DNA of 64,000 nt from Torreya grandis (GCA_037957365.1 JARHVA010006310.1:820001-884000); one strand, 5' to 3'; shown: positions 1 to 10,379, numbered from the stretch's first letter. The notes: generated from the letters alone by a model not told the origin. Translations and numbers: made by a program.

Positions 1-452
1 CAAAGTTATAAGATAGGTCACTATATGTACTCCATCATCATATATTTCACCCTTGTGCATTCACAAGCCAACATGTAGTTGAGAACTAAATAAGTCTAAG
101 ACCCTCTTCATTGTATGGGTTATGTAGGTAGGATTTATAGAGGGATCATTGGGCCAGTTATACATTATGTTCCCCTTAACTAATTTTTACCAAAACCAAG
201 CCAAGGGTGAGGAAGCTAGGGTTCGATCATTTGATGAATAATGATTGCTTCTATGAATGATCTAAAGGCATCAGAGGAAAGATGATAAAAAAACTAGAAG
301 GATCCAATTGATTGCATCTAGATATACCATTACTCCTTATAGGACAATTGTGTCATATTTAAACAGCAATGTCGATGCAACCATTCAGATCTAATGTGAG
401 CATCTAAGGCCACATAATGCAAAATTACATAATTTGAGTCCACTTCTAGCCT
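1..452. other. Left flank of compound gypsy element G1, no gene seen
   Basis: AT-rich sequence with no recognisable reading frame or domain. Its last five bases (AGCCT) are the left copy of the G1 target duplication, so this stretch was contiguous with 13904 onward before G1 inserted. It may itself be old transposon debris, but I cannot assign it. Confidence 0.5.
448..452. repeat. Left 5-bp target site duplication of G1 (AGCCT)
   Basis: AGCCT lies directly before the TGTTGG terminus of the left LTR fragment and is repeated directly after the ACAACA terminus of the right LTR at 13899-13903. Five-base duplications are usual for Ty3/gypsy integration. It shows that the outermost ends belong to one insertion. 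Confidence 0.85.
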
Positions 453-663
453 TGTTGGTTGATTATTTTGTCAATCAGTGTACTGATAAACAAAATAGGT
501 CTGATCAGCCAAATTAGGAAGATTGGTCGTCCAAATGTGTAGGTTTACCACATCAAAAGGGGACTAATCTCTCCTCTCATCAAGGGGAGGTTCCCTATAT
601 ATATATATATAAACAAAAAATAATACTCAAGGGTAGGATAAACCATCCATCTCTCTTTCCTCA
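453..663 (-). repeat. Terminal LTR fragment of G1 (third LTR copy)
   Basis: It matches the first ~210 plus-strand bases of the middle LTR (1431-1649) and right LTR (10817 onward): same TGTTGG/TGTTGA terminus, the shared block ending AGGTCTGATCAGCC, the block ATCTCTCCTCTCATCA, a short TA run and the block ATAAACCATCCATCTCTCTT. It stops at 654-663, where the sequence switches into gag. On the minus strand this is the extreme 3' end (U5 side) of the element. Confidence 0.85.
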
Positions 664-1014
664 TCTGAGTGAGCTGGGCTAGCAAAGTATGTGCATCTTC
701 TATGGGCTTGAACCTTGCTTGAAACTTGGCTTTGAGTGTATCCCAATCAATCACTAATCGAGCTTGCAGATGGTAGAACAAGTCTGTAGTAGCACCTTGT
801 AGTGTCTCCACAAAAATCTTGACTTCCACGTCTTCCAATTCCACCCTATAACACCACAGGCTATGTTGAAGGCCACAATGTGTTCATCAGGGTGAACTAT
901 TCCATCACCAAAAAATTTGGGGAAATTCTTTCTTGAACTACATGGGAGTTCATGCAGAGGTGGATTCAAGTTGAGTGGGCCAAAAGAGTTACCCCAGGGG
1001 CCTCGAACTGCCAT
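654..1014 (-). pseudogene. 5' part of a second G1 gag, truncated
   Basis: The minus-strand reading starts at an ATG (1012-1014) with MAVRGPWGNSFGPLN and continues, after a frame change near 845, through KIFVETLQGATTDLFYHL and FKPIEDAHTLLAQLTQM. The main G1 gag at 10379 gives the same segments (VRVFVETLQGD, FKPVEDAHALLAQLTQM), so this is a second copy of the first ~120 gag codons. It ends in the middle of gag, where it is fused to LTR sequence at 654-663; downstream codons in the open frame are antisense LTR and not gag. This is the Retrotrans_gag (capsid-like) region. The placement after an LTR is the evidence for a former tandem element. Confidence 0.85.
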
Positions 1015-1430
1015 GATTTAATTAATAAAAATAGAGATAACAAATTTGGACAGAGTGGCTAGATTATAGAACAAAAATGGAAAAGGACTGGGTCAGCTTC
1101 AGCTTAAGGCTTGAGGCTTCAAACTACACACTCTTTCCCAGTAGCTTTGGTTTTGCAGAACAGATAAAATAATGGAGGTGGAGGAAGATGGTAAGGCTAT
1201 AAATGGATAATGGGTAAGACATGAAATGGAGTCGCCAGAGTCTATAATGGATAAGGGTTATAATGATAATGAGTTATATCCCTAGTGAAGTCACCAAAAA
1301 CTATTATGCAAGGCTGGGAGGAAAATTTTAACAATGGGAAAGCACTAGAGCAGTTCATTCTTCCACAGTGGAGTATAATGGATAGGTTATAACAATAATG
1401 GGTTATGTCCCCAGTGGAGTCACCAAAAAT
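1015..1430 (-). other. Second G1 leader with duplicated primer-binding-like region
   Basis: This is the untranslated leader between the middle LTR and the second gag. On the minus strand TGGTGACTCC (1416-1425) lies five bases inside the LTR end, where a primer-binding site belongs; the equivalent at the right LTR is TTGCGACTCC (10802-10811). A ~65-bp block holding the site is duplicated about 130 bp further in, giving a second, more diverged copy near 1285-1297. The right-hand leader seems to have only one copy. Confidence 0.7.
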
Positions 1431-1564
1431 TATTGGTTGATTATTTTGTCGATCAACATACTGATAAGCAAAATAGGTCTGATCAGCCAAAGTAGGAAGA
1501 TTGGTCATGTGTAGGTTTTCCACATCAAAAGGGGAATAATCTCTCCTCTCATCAAGGGAACATT

Positions 1565-1600
<36 letters not shown>

Positions 1601-2215
1601 AAAAAATAATACTCGAGGGTGGGATAAACCATCCATCTCTCTTTCTTCAGAGATGATGCATGTAAATCAAAGGAAAAATTTCAAGGGAAATAATAGAAAG
1701 CACTCCACTCCTTTTAGAAGTACTATTCAGTAAACCACAAGAATACTCCTGGTAGTAATTGCAAAATGTAACCAAGGACGTAATACCAAGCAAATTGAGA
1801 TGTAACACAAAGTCTCCTCCTGAATTGCCCAAGAGTGAGATACGAAGGAAAATGAGGGCACAAAGTTGTCCGAAGCTCCTTTACATAGAAACAAAAATAA
1901 AACACACTAAAGGCAATTATGGGGGCACAAAGTCTCTCCATAGTTGACTTCAGGACACCTTCCTGACTACTTTCACTAATTCTCCTTGTTGAATTAAAGG
2001 AACAAAAAATATATTAAGGAAAAAGACATAAGAACAGTTTCCCCAACAACAAAGATACCACAGAACAAAGTTTGAAAAGTCACTTGCTTTCTTATTCCAA
2101 TAAAAAAATATGATCAACAATCTGAGATCAATGTCTCAGTAATGCCTTTCAATTTGAGTAGAGTTTTGTTTCTGATTGTCAGAGAGAGATACGTTTACAC
2201 TAACAAGAGAGTCCC

Positions 2216-2222
2216 TTATATA
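2216..2222 (-). promoter_or_regulatory. Putative LTR TATA box, middle LTR
   Basis: On the minus strand GGCTATATAAGGGACTC is conserved in the right LTR (11594-11600). It lies ~790 bp from the LTR end next to the leader, a reasonable position for the U3/R boundary. No transcript evidence is available. Confidence 0.55.
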
Positions 2223-3479
2223 GCCTCTTCAAGAAGGACATGGGAATAGTAACACATCATGTTGCATTGAATTTTGTTAAGAAGACAGGTTGGAATTTGG
2301 AGGCATTTACCCATTTGCTTTTCTCAATGTAGAGAAATGGGTCACGCTATTGAAAGTTTGCATATTTCAATATCCACCTGGCAGTCTGCTTCTAGAAACA
2401 TATTTGATGTGCAAATGTTGCTGATCCTTCCTCATCATTCTTCCTTTTCTAGTTAATTGAATTGGGTCCTTGATTTAATTTGATGCTCTGTTCCTTAGTC
2501 ATTTCCTGCTGATCTTGGCCTTAAAGCTTTTGAATGCATTTGGGTCTATAGATTTAAATCTACAAGGATCAATAGCTATTTCATTATCATAACTTTGACA
2601 TCTGTGGGCATGTCACTTTCCTCAGCAATTCCTTCAACTTTATCATTTGAGCTTTCCCAAAGGGGACCTGCCCTTTGGGACCTTGAGAAACAGTCCACTT
2701 TGGGTCGTGAAGAGCCCCCTACGAGGGTATCTGCCCTTCAAGCAATCTTCAGATGGATTTCAAGCTTCTTTCTTCTATTGGGTCGCTAAGTTCTTTGGCT
2801 CTTTTTTAAGGTTTTTCAAAATCAACAGCTATTTTATGAACCTTAAAATTGACGTTCACACACCCATCACTACGTTTGAATTTTCAATGGCTAGTTCACC
2901 ATTCTTGACTTTGACATCTTCGGGCACATCACCCCTTGGAATTTCTTTGGCTTTCTCTTGATTCAGGGTTTTTGGCTACTTGCTTCCTTTAGATTTCTTA
3001 TTTTGCATCCTTTCAAAGGGAAGGTGACCCTTCAGCTTTGAGGAAGTGTCCTGTAATTTGGTAGCAGAGAGTCCCCCCAAGGGCACCTGACCTTCGGGGT
3101 CCTTCGACAGCCTTTTGTCTTTGAAACCCTTTGGAGCTTTCTCGTGGAATTTTTTTGTAGACATTTTCTCATGGACATTTTCTTGTGGACTTTTTCCATA
3201 GACATTTTCCCATAGACAAAAAGTCTGAAAGAATTATTCTGGCTGCTTTGTCTTTGGCCTTCATAAATTCTTTTGAGATTTCCTCCTACATCTTCTCCAA
3301 ATTTCTTTAGACTTTTTGTCTAAAGGAATTCCTTCGAACAAATGTCTGAAAGAATTGTTTCTTGCCTTAGTCTTTTTTTCAAAGGAAATCCCTTTGTCTT
3401 TCAGTCTTTTCAATTGGTCCATGTGCCTCCTTCCTACCCTCTGTAAGGGTATCTGATCCTTTGGCTTTAGGGAAACACT

Positions 3480-4200
3480 TTGAACCTACCAGTTGAACCA
3501 ACCAATTGAACCAACTTTGGTTCAATGGTTCAATGGTTCAGTCTCTTTGATTTTATTGACCACTTGAAACAATCCTTGTTGAACATGTTGAACCTTGAAC
3601 CTTGAACCCATTGAAACCTTGAACCAAAGTAGTTCAATGGTTCAATGGTTTAATAGTTCATTCCTTCAAAATGACTAAGTGTCAAAAACTTGTTCTTTTG
3701 ATTGAACCTGCCTGTAGAAGCTTTTGAACCTACTGAACCATTGATCCATCACTTCCTTATTCTTTCTAAGCTCTTTGATCTTCATTGTACTAGTTGAACC
3801 TTTGAACTTGTGAACTCTTTGAACCCTTTGGTTCAAGGTTCAATGGTTCAATTGGTTCATTCTGTTTGTTTGTCTAAGTCCTTTTGATCTTTTTTGAACC
3901 AAACGTGTTGAACCATTTGGTCATTGAACCTATTGAACCAAAGTGGTTCAATGGTTCAACGGTTCAATGGTTCAAGCCTTCTTCTCTTTGATAAGAGTTT
4001 TGAAGCTGTTAAACCTTGAAGTGGTTGAACTTTAAACCTTGAACTAATGCGCTTAACTCTTGTTGTTGATGTTGAACCTTTGAACCTGTTGAACTCATTG
4101 AACCAAAATGGTTCAAGGTTCAACGGTTCAATCCTTGCTTAGAAGCTTGCCGATAAACTCTTTTGGTTGAACCTTGTCATTGAACCAACTTTGAAATCAC
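3480..4200. repeat. TTGAACC/GGTTCAA repeat field in the middle LTR
   Basis: Dozens of copies of TTGAACC and its complement GGTTCAA, with variants TTGAACCTTGAACC and GGTTCAATGGTTCAA, fill ~700 bp. Both orientations alternate, so many pairs could fold into hairpins. The right LTR holds the same field at about 12855-13565, so it is part of the LTR (U3 side) and not a local expansion. Confidence 0.85.
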
Positions 4201-4261
4201 CTACTGTTGAGAGCTTTCTTCTTTCTTATAGAGTCCATAGAAATCAACCTGTGAAGTCCAT

Positions 4262-4395
4262 TGAACTTGGCCTATAGAGTTTGTAGATTTTCTTTTCCTG
4301 CAGAGTCTATAGATTCTCTTCCTACATAGTCCATATATTTCTCTTCCTACGGAGTCCATAGATTCAAGCTTGCAGAGTCTATAGATTCCTGAGAA
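4262..4395. repeat. Short tandem repeats (TCTTCCTACAGAGTCCATAGATT type), middle LTR
   Basis: About five imperfect units of ~30 bp share the core AGAGTCCATAGATTC. The right LTR carries the same cluster at 13605-13775. It lies close to the minus-strand LTR start, i.e. in U3. Confidence 0.75.
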
Positions 4396-4727
4396 GCTTG
4401 AAAAATTAGAAAATTGAATGCTCAAAACAAATTTTGAAATGGGAAGAGAGGATTTTTTGCTGTAGGACCAAAATAGTTCAAATGTTGTCCCAAAAATGAG
4501 TGATATTTTTAGGGGACAACAGCTGGCTCCAGTTGGGAAACTTCTATCAATTGTAAAAAAGAATTGAAGGGAGTATAATCTAGATCTCCGGTGTCTTCAT
4601 GTGTACCATTGGGCTATGGAGTCATGTTACCTAGAAATGGAAGGCATCAAAAATGGAAACAAACAAAACAAAATAGAATTGAAAACTATACAAATATACA
4701 TATGTACAGATACAATGATCTGATACT

Positions 4728-6044
4728 TCAAGAGTTGAAGTGTTTCAGATGCTGCCCATTGTGAGGTAGAGAAAAGAGTGTGCCATCTTGATATTTCAGT
4801 AGAAAGTTGGTTTCACCATTGTGATGATGAATTATAAATGGGCCTCTCTAAAAGGAGTCAAACTTTCCATGCATCCCTTTTGGTTCTCTCCTTTTGTCCC
4901 ACAGCAGGACTTGATCCCCAATCTAGAAATCACGATTTTTGGCCTTCTGGTCAAAGAGTTTCATTACCAAACTTTGATGAGTAGAAATTCAGTCCACCAC
5001 CATGGTTCTCTATTCATCCATCTCAGTCAATCACATGATTCTCTTATCAAGAGAGATTTCATATGTCTGATCTTCAATTGCCTTTGCCAATTTCAAGGCT
5101 GGAAATTCTAAGGTGATTGGTATTTTAGCATTGATACCATAAAGAAGTTGAAAAGGAGACATACCAATTGCCTTCTTTGGTGTGATTCTATTTGCCCATA
5201 GAGCATCAATCAATTATTTATGCCATGTCCTTTGATTGTCATCTGCTATCTTCTTGATAATAGTTACCAGGTTCTTATTGCTTGATTTAGCTTGTCCATT
5301 CCCTTGTGGAAAATAATCAGAAGAATGGGAGAGTGTAATTCCATAATGGAAATAGAATTGTGTAATCTCCTGGGAGGTGAAACAAGTTGCATTGTCAATA
5401 ACAATTTTGGTTGGAACTCTAAATTTGGAAATAATATTCTCCTTGAGAAAATTGCATACAACTTCTGAAGTAGCATGCTTAGTTGGGATTGCTTCTACCC
5501 ACTTGGTGAAATAGTTAGTTACTGTAATGACGTAATCATGTCCAGTGCTTGAAGATGGGTTTATAGTCTCAATAAAATCAATCCCCCATTACTGAAAAGG
5601 TTCCTCTATGATCATTGGCTTGAGAGGCAGGGTAGCTAACTTAGATCTTCCAACAAATTGCTGGCAAATTTCACATTTTCTCATCCACTTATATACATCT
5701 TAGAAAAGAGTTGGCCAGTAATATATGGCTGGAAGAATCTTTTGAGTAGTTACAAGAGCATAAAAATGTCCTCCACATGCTAGATTATGGAAAGATTTCA
5801 AAAGTTGGCTTTGTTGCTCTTTGTCTACACAGTGAAAGAATACTCCATATATGCTTCTCTTGTACAAGCTGTTGTCCCAAAGGACAAAATGGGTAGCTTT
5901 CAACTTGATAGTCCTCCTTTCTTTATAAAACAAATGAGTAGGACATTCACCATAAGTAAGGAAATGAGCAATACCTAAATACCATTCATTGGTAGTGGAG
6001 ACAAAAAGGACTGTTGGTGTATCTTCCACTTTAGCTTCTTCATG
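4728..6044 (-). pseudogene. G1 integrase
   Basis: Integrase joins the retrotransposon cDNA to host DNA. The reading follows RNase H and shows the N-terminal zinc-binding region ending CEICQQFVG, then the core with WGIDFIETINPSS (first Asp), IVIDNATCFTSQE (second Asp) and PQGNGQAKSSNKNL, and a C-terminal segment around KNRDF..GDQVLLWDKRR. The polyprotein ends LKHFNS-stop at 4728. The third catalytic residue of the DDE triad, normally Glu in GNGQAE, is read as Lys, so this copy should be inactive even apart from the in-frame stops near 5699, 5590, 5213 and 5030. About 200 bp separate its end from the middle LTR. Confidence 0.88.
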
Positions 6045-6600
6045 CTATGTATCTTTTGGCTTGTTGTTAGTAATTAATTGGCATAGGCCTTTTCCCCTAA
6101 CCAACTTTGTTGGCTTGATGTCTAGATCGAACTCTTGGATTTTTGTAATCCAATTGCCTCTTTTTGTGCCAAACTCTTGTTGAGTTAATATGGACTTGAC
6201 TATAGTGTCAGGAACTAAGGCAGTAGTGTGTGAATTCAGAATATAGAATTGGAAATGTTTGACTACTTTCACCAATGCATAAGCATGCTTCTCTACATTT
6301 GAATACTTCATCTCATGGGTTTTGAGAGGGCAACTCATGAAATAAATAGGAGATTCCATACCTTTCTTTTCTTATTGAACAAGAATTGTTGAAAGCATGT
6401 GTTCAGAAGCATAGTTGTATATGATGAAATCTTTGTTGTAATCAGGACAAACCAAGGTAGGGGCATGGGCAATGGTAGTCTTGATATCCTGAAATGCTGA
6501 CTTGCCTTCTTTAGTCCAGCTAAAGGTGGTCTGCCCTTTCATCATGTTCACAATGTGTCCAGTCTTCTCAGCAAATTTAGGGATGAACTTCTGTAAGAAA
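6045..6600 (-). pseudogene. G1 native RNase H domain
   Basis: This domain follows RT as in all Ty3/gypsy elements and would remove RNA from the RNA-DNA hybrid. Visible landmarks are FSWTKEGKSAFQDIK, the ALVKVVKHFQFYIL segment and the terminal WITKIQEFDLDIK stretch before integrase. The first catalytic Asp of the usual YTDAS-like motif is missing (YNYAS is read). Loss of native catalytic residues is known from elements that also carry an archaeal-type RNase H, so this may be an ancestral loss and not recent decay. One in-frame stop lies near 6374. Confidence 0.82.
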
Positions 6601-7572
6601 TTCACCTTTTCAAAGAAAGAGTGAACAATATTTTTACTTGTAGGAAAATTAAGCTCTTGAATAGACTTGACTCTGTCTAAGTCAATCTTTATGCCTTCTT
6701 TAGACACAATGTGTCTGAGGAGTTTTCCTTTTGTTACTCCAAAAATAGACTTCTTAGGATTCAAAGAAATACCATTCTGGCAGCAGCACTTGTTGTAAGT
6801 AGCGTATATGATCAGATCGATGTTTTGAAAAGATGGTTAAGTCATCAAGGTATACCACTATGAATTTACCTATCTCATGTTTGAAATCCAAGTCCATTGC
6901 TATCTGAAAGGTGGCACCAACATTTATCAAGCCAAAAGGCATTTTTCTATATGTAAATGTACTCCAAGGTGTGGTGAATGTAGTCTTGTGTTGGTCTGCT
7001 TCACCAACTTCAACTTGATTATATCTTGAGAAGCCATCTAGCATTGATAACATCTCTGAACCTATCACTATTTGGAGCACTCGATCCATGATTGGCAAAG
7101 GGTAATTATCTTTCAAAGATGACTGATTCAAATTCCTAAAATCTACACAAAAGTGAATTTCACCACTCTTCTTCCTTATAGGAACTATGTTTTCAATCCA
7201 TGTGGAATGATGGATTGGGAAGATGATTCTAGCATTTAACATTTTTTGTATCTCAGACAGAGTAGTACCTAATATTTTTAGATTGTACTGTCTAGATTTT
7301 TGCTTATAGGGCATTGAGTCAGCCTTGAGAGGAATGTCATGGAAAATTTCATCAGGTCTGAGAGACTTCAGGTCATCATAAGAATATGCTAAGACATCCA
7401 TGTATTGATGGATTAAAGTGGTGAACTTGAATCTTTCTTTAGGGGTGAAACACTTACCAATGTTAACCATCTTGGGATTTTCTTTAGTAGTCATATTTAC
7501 TTGATCGAATCCCTGAGAGAAACTTGAATTCATCTGTTGTTGTTTGATGAATCTATCATGCTTGTCAAACAA
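6601..7572 (-). pseudogene. G1 reverse transcriptase
   Basis: RT copies element RNA into cDNA. The longest open stretch in the element (272 codons, 6754-7572) contains the finger and palm motifs in order: MLNARIIFPIHHSTW, VPIRKKSGEIHFCVDFRNLN, YPLPIMDRVLQIVIGSEMLS, MLDGFSRYNQVEV, TTFTTPWSTFTYRKMPFGL, and the catalytic FIVVYLDDLTIFSK (YLDD). A frame change near 6760 leads into the connection region SLNPKKSIFGVTKGKLLRHIVSKEGI read in the next frame. The upstream 50-100 residues link it to the archaeal-type RNase H. The motifs are Ty3/gypsy; a caulimovirus origin is excluded by the integrase and LTRs. Confidence 0.92.
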
Positions 7573-7716
7573 TTTCTTAAGATAAACTAGGCCTTTGGGA
7601 ATTTTATTTCCTTTCAGCTGTAAGAATTCTTCATTTATGTCTAAACTAGATTCAGAGGCTGATTCATACTTTTGAGGTTCACTGCCTTCAAAACGTAGTT
7701 TTTTGAAATTGTCTTT

Positions 7717-8250
7717 TCATTCCAGGAAGGCAATGATTTGATGATCATCATTGAATACTTGCCAATAATCAACATTGTCAGGAACACTTGGTCTACAGAC
7801 TAGCTCAATAGTATACCTGTCTTCTTTAAAATCTGAGTGAGGAACTAAAAGAGTTCCTAAAATAGCAAGTGCATCAGCTCTGTCATTAGATTCCCTAGGT
7901 ATGGTAGAAATGTTGAAAGCACAAAAGATTTCAATTTGGTCCCAAACCAGGTTGCGATAGTGGCCTGATATTTCATTCTTGGTTTGGTATAGATTTCTCA
8001 CTTGACAAACCACTAATTCAGCATCCCCTTTCACATGAAGAAACTTGATGCCTTTTTCCTGAGCAGCCTTCAATCCAACCAACAGAGATTCATATTCAAC
8101 TGTATTTTTAGTGTTTCTAAATTGAAATTTGTAAGATGAAGGAAACATATCTCCTTAAGGACATATCAACACAATCTTGACTCCCAAACTAGTAGAGGAA
8201 TAGCTACCATCAAGTTTCAGAGTCCATACCTCATTAGATACTGATTTTTC
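7717..8250 (-). pseudogene. G1 archaeal-type RNase H (second RNase H), upstream of RT
   Basis: The minus-strand reading begins VWTLKLDGSYSS, crosses a stop near 8155 and continues through NTVEYESLLVGLKAAQ, KFLHVKGDAELVVCQV and STIPRESNDRADALA. These four blocks carry the Asp, Glu, Asp and Asp expected of an active archaeal-type RNase H as found in Tat-group gypsy elements, and all four are intact. In G1 it lies between protease and RT, whereas in G3 (60520-60930) the equivalent domain follows the native RNase H. The assignment rests on motif order and spacing, which are very clear; the functional claim is by family. Confidence 0.88.
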
Positions 8251-8574
8251 TTTAGACTTTCGTTCATTAGAGAGGGAGGGTCCTTCTTCATTTATATTGC
8301 AACCTACTAGTTCTTCTGCTATTCTAGCTGAACTGATTTTTGGGTTGACACTTTCAAAAATTTCATTAGATGTTCCATGCACTTCATCTGTAGATAGAAA
8401 ATAGTTACCCATACCTGAATATTCAAAAAGAATTTGAGCTTCAGGGGCTGATGTTTGGGTGACCACATATTTTGCCTCCTTTTTAGGGAGCAACCTCTTC
8501 ATTACGCCTTTGATAGGGATCCTTGCCTTAGACAATTCCATGCTTAGTTCTCCTCCCACGTCCTTGTAGAAATT

Positions 8575-8913
8575 TCATCTAAGAAAAATGCTATTAGATG
8601 CTAGGACGTCAGCCACCAAGACAGTCATCTTGATTCTCTTGTCTGGAAATATTGCAAATGCAAATTGGGCATCTTTAATTTGCCCCAACAGTGGTACTTG
8701 TTTGCTCTTCATGGAGAAATATCTCCCAAATGTCTTGGTCAGTGTGAGACCCAAAGACTCAGCTACTTTAGTAGGCATGACATTGTCAGATGTGCCTGAG
8801 TCTATAATACAATTACTTAGCTTGTGACCATTTATTAACAGGGAAACATAAAAAGGTTTTATTTTCCCAGGAGCAGCTGAAGGAGTAATGACAAGATTAT
8901 TTGGAATGGGCAT
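8575..8913 (-). pseudogene. G1 aspartic protease
   Basis: The open stretch contains PFYVSLLINGHKLSNCIIDS with GTSDNVM directly after, the retropepsin-type DSG active site, followed by AESLGLTLTKTFGRYF and a flap-like region QVPLLGQIKDAQFAFAIFP. This domain would process the gag-pol polyprotein. It lies between gag and the archaeal-type RNase H, as expected for protease. A stop at 8575 separates it from the next segment (MELSKARIPIKGVMKRLLP...), an uncharacterised linker ahead of RNase H. Confidence 0.85.
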
Positions 8914-8967
8914 GTTCTTTGGGGAATTAAGAGTTACCTTTTTAGCTTCTTGTCCTGTAGGGATGGT

Positions 8968-10379
8968 TTAGTTCTTGACACATTGGACCAACTTATCCAA
9001 TTGATCAAGATTGGACTGCAAATATTCAAATTTAGACATTTGTATTTTTATCTTTTTGACATGATCGATAATGTCAAATGGCTGAATTGAACTAGGTACA
9101 GAGGAAGGTATTTCAACCTTTTGAGTGTTAGGAGGGATGGGAGGAGGGCTGGTTTGCAAAATCAAAGTGGAAGGTGAAGGTGAAATTGATGTACTTATCT
9201 TTTGGGTGATCACCAAATCTTTTAACTAGTAAGGTAGAGTGGTTCCACACTTAGCAATTGTAATTGTTGGTTGAGGTTGCTCCTCTATTTTCCCTTTATC
9301 AATGTCCTAGAATTATTGGTTCTTGGACCTAGTAAACACTACATATGATCCATCAAAAGCTTCCCCTTCGCTTTTGGGTTCATCCTGGTAATTCAGGAAA
9401 CCAATATGGGAGTCACCAATTAATTCATCTTGATTTTTTATAAGGAGATTAGTGTCATTTTCTTGACTCAATTCAGGGTAAAAAGAGAACTCTGATTTTG
9501 GTTCAAGATATCCCATTGCTGAATTGGTTGGAGGAGCTTCCAGGGCAAGTTTCCCTTATGGGGGAGAAAGATGATTTTGTTGCCCTTGATTCCTGGTAGC
9601 ATTGCCCTGATATGACTATTTTGGGAATGTTCTTCTTGGCATATCTCTATATGAAGGAGTAGAAGACATTCTGTGCACCATTTGCTTTTGAGAGCAAGCA
9701 ACTCATTTGCCAACTTCTGCACCATTGGATCTGTGGTGATCATAGATGAATATTCAGAAGATGATGAAGGTCTATTTTAATTTGGATCTCTTTTTATCTT
9801 CCTTGCTAATATGAGATCATCTTCTACTTTAGTGGCCAAATTTTGAGCTACAACAAGATCTATTTGACCAGCATGTCTCAAAAGAAAAATCACTTCAGGT
9901 AACTGAGAATTAATGAAGAAGCATTTGAGATTCTTAGCTGTAGGTCAAGCAATTATAGGAATTATATTCCTCAATTTTTCAAATTTGGCTATTAAGTCCC
10001 TCATTAGTTCATGAGGTTCTTTCTTCATCTGTGTAAGTTGAGCCAGAAGTGCATGTGCATCTTCTACAGGTTTGAATTTGGCTTCAAACTTATCTTTGAG
10101 GGTATTCCAATCAGTTACTAACCAAGCCTGTAGATGATAAAATCAATCTATAGAATCACCTTGTAATGTTTCTACAAATACCCTGACTGCCACATCTTCA
10201 AATTCTACTCCAATTATGCCATAGGCTATGCTGAAGGCTGCAATGTGTTCATCAGGATGAACTTTCCCATCACCATAGAATTTGGGTAAATTCTTCCTTA
10301 AACTACATATAAGCTCATGTAGAGGTGGAGTAAGATTGAGAGGACCAAAATCATGTCCTCAAGGGCCTTGAACTACCAT
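8968..10379 (-). pseudogene. G1 gag (capsid-like protein)
   Basis: Starts at an ATG (10377-10379, MVVQGP, then a stop) and runs through GPLNLTPPLHELICSLRKNL, KFYGDGKVHPDEHIAAF, VRVFVETLQGD, FKPVEDAHALLAQLTQM and HELMRDLIAKFEKLRNIIP, which is the Retrotrans_gag region, then a less conserved C-terminal part (MITTDPMVQKLANELLALK; MGYLEPKSEFSFYPELS; a Ser/Pro-rich part SISPSPSTLILQTSPPPIPP) that leads into protease. I see no CCHC zinc knuckle. Several stops and frame changes break it. The start agrees with the second gag copy at 1014, which has the same N-terminus in the same position relative to its LTR. Confidence 0.85.

Larger units (their letters stand above)
1431..4521 (-). repeat. Middle LTR of G1 (~3.09 kb)
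   Basis: It is collinear with the right LTR at 10817-13898, starting TATTGGTTGATTATTTTG (TGTTGATTGATTATTTTG in the right copy) and ending GGGGACAACA. Both contain, in the same order, a TATA-type promoter, a block rich in short repeats such as AAGGG and AGGAATTCCTTC, a dense TTGAACC/GGTTCAA field, and a cluster of CATAGATTC repeats. In sampled stretches roughly one base in ten differs between the copies. The plus-strand end abuts the integrase 3' region, as expected for a 3' LTR, but leader and gag also follow on its other side, so it acts as an LTR shared by two internal regions. Confidence 0.9.

Noticed and set aside
3480..4200. Possible CRISPR-like or satellite array (TTGAACC repeats)
   Set aside because: Words are 7 bp, in both orientations, without regular spacers, and lie inside an LTR that is repeated elsewhere in the window; this is LTR-internal repetition.
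6601..7572. Endogenous pararetrovirus origin for the RT
   Set aside because: Integrase, long LTRs and a target duplication are present, so it is an LTR retrotransposon.
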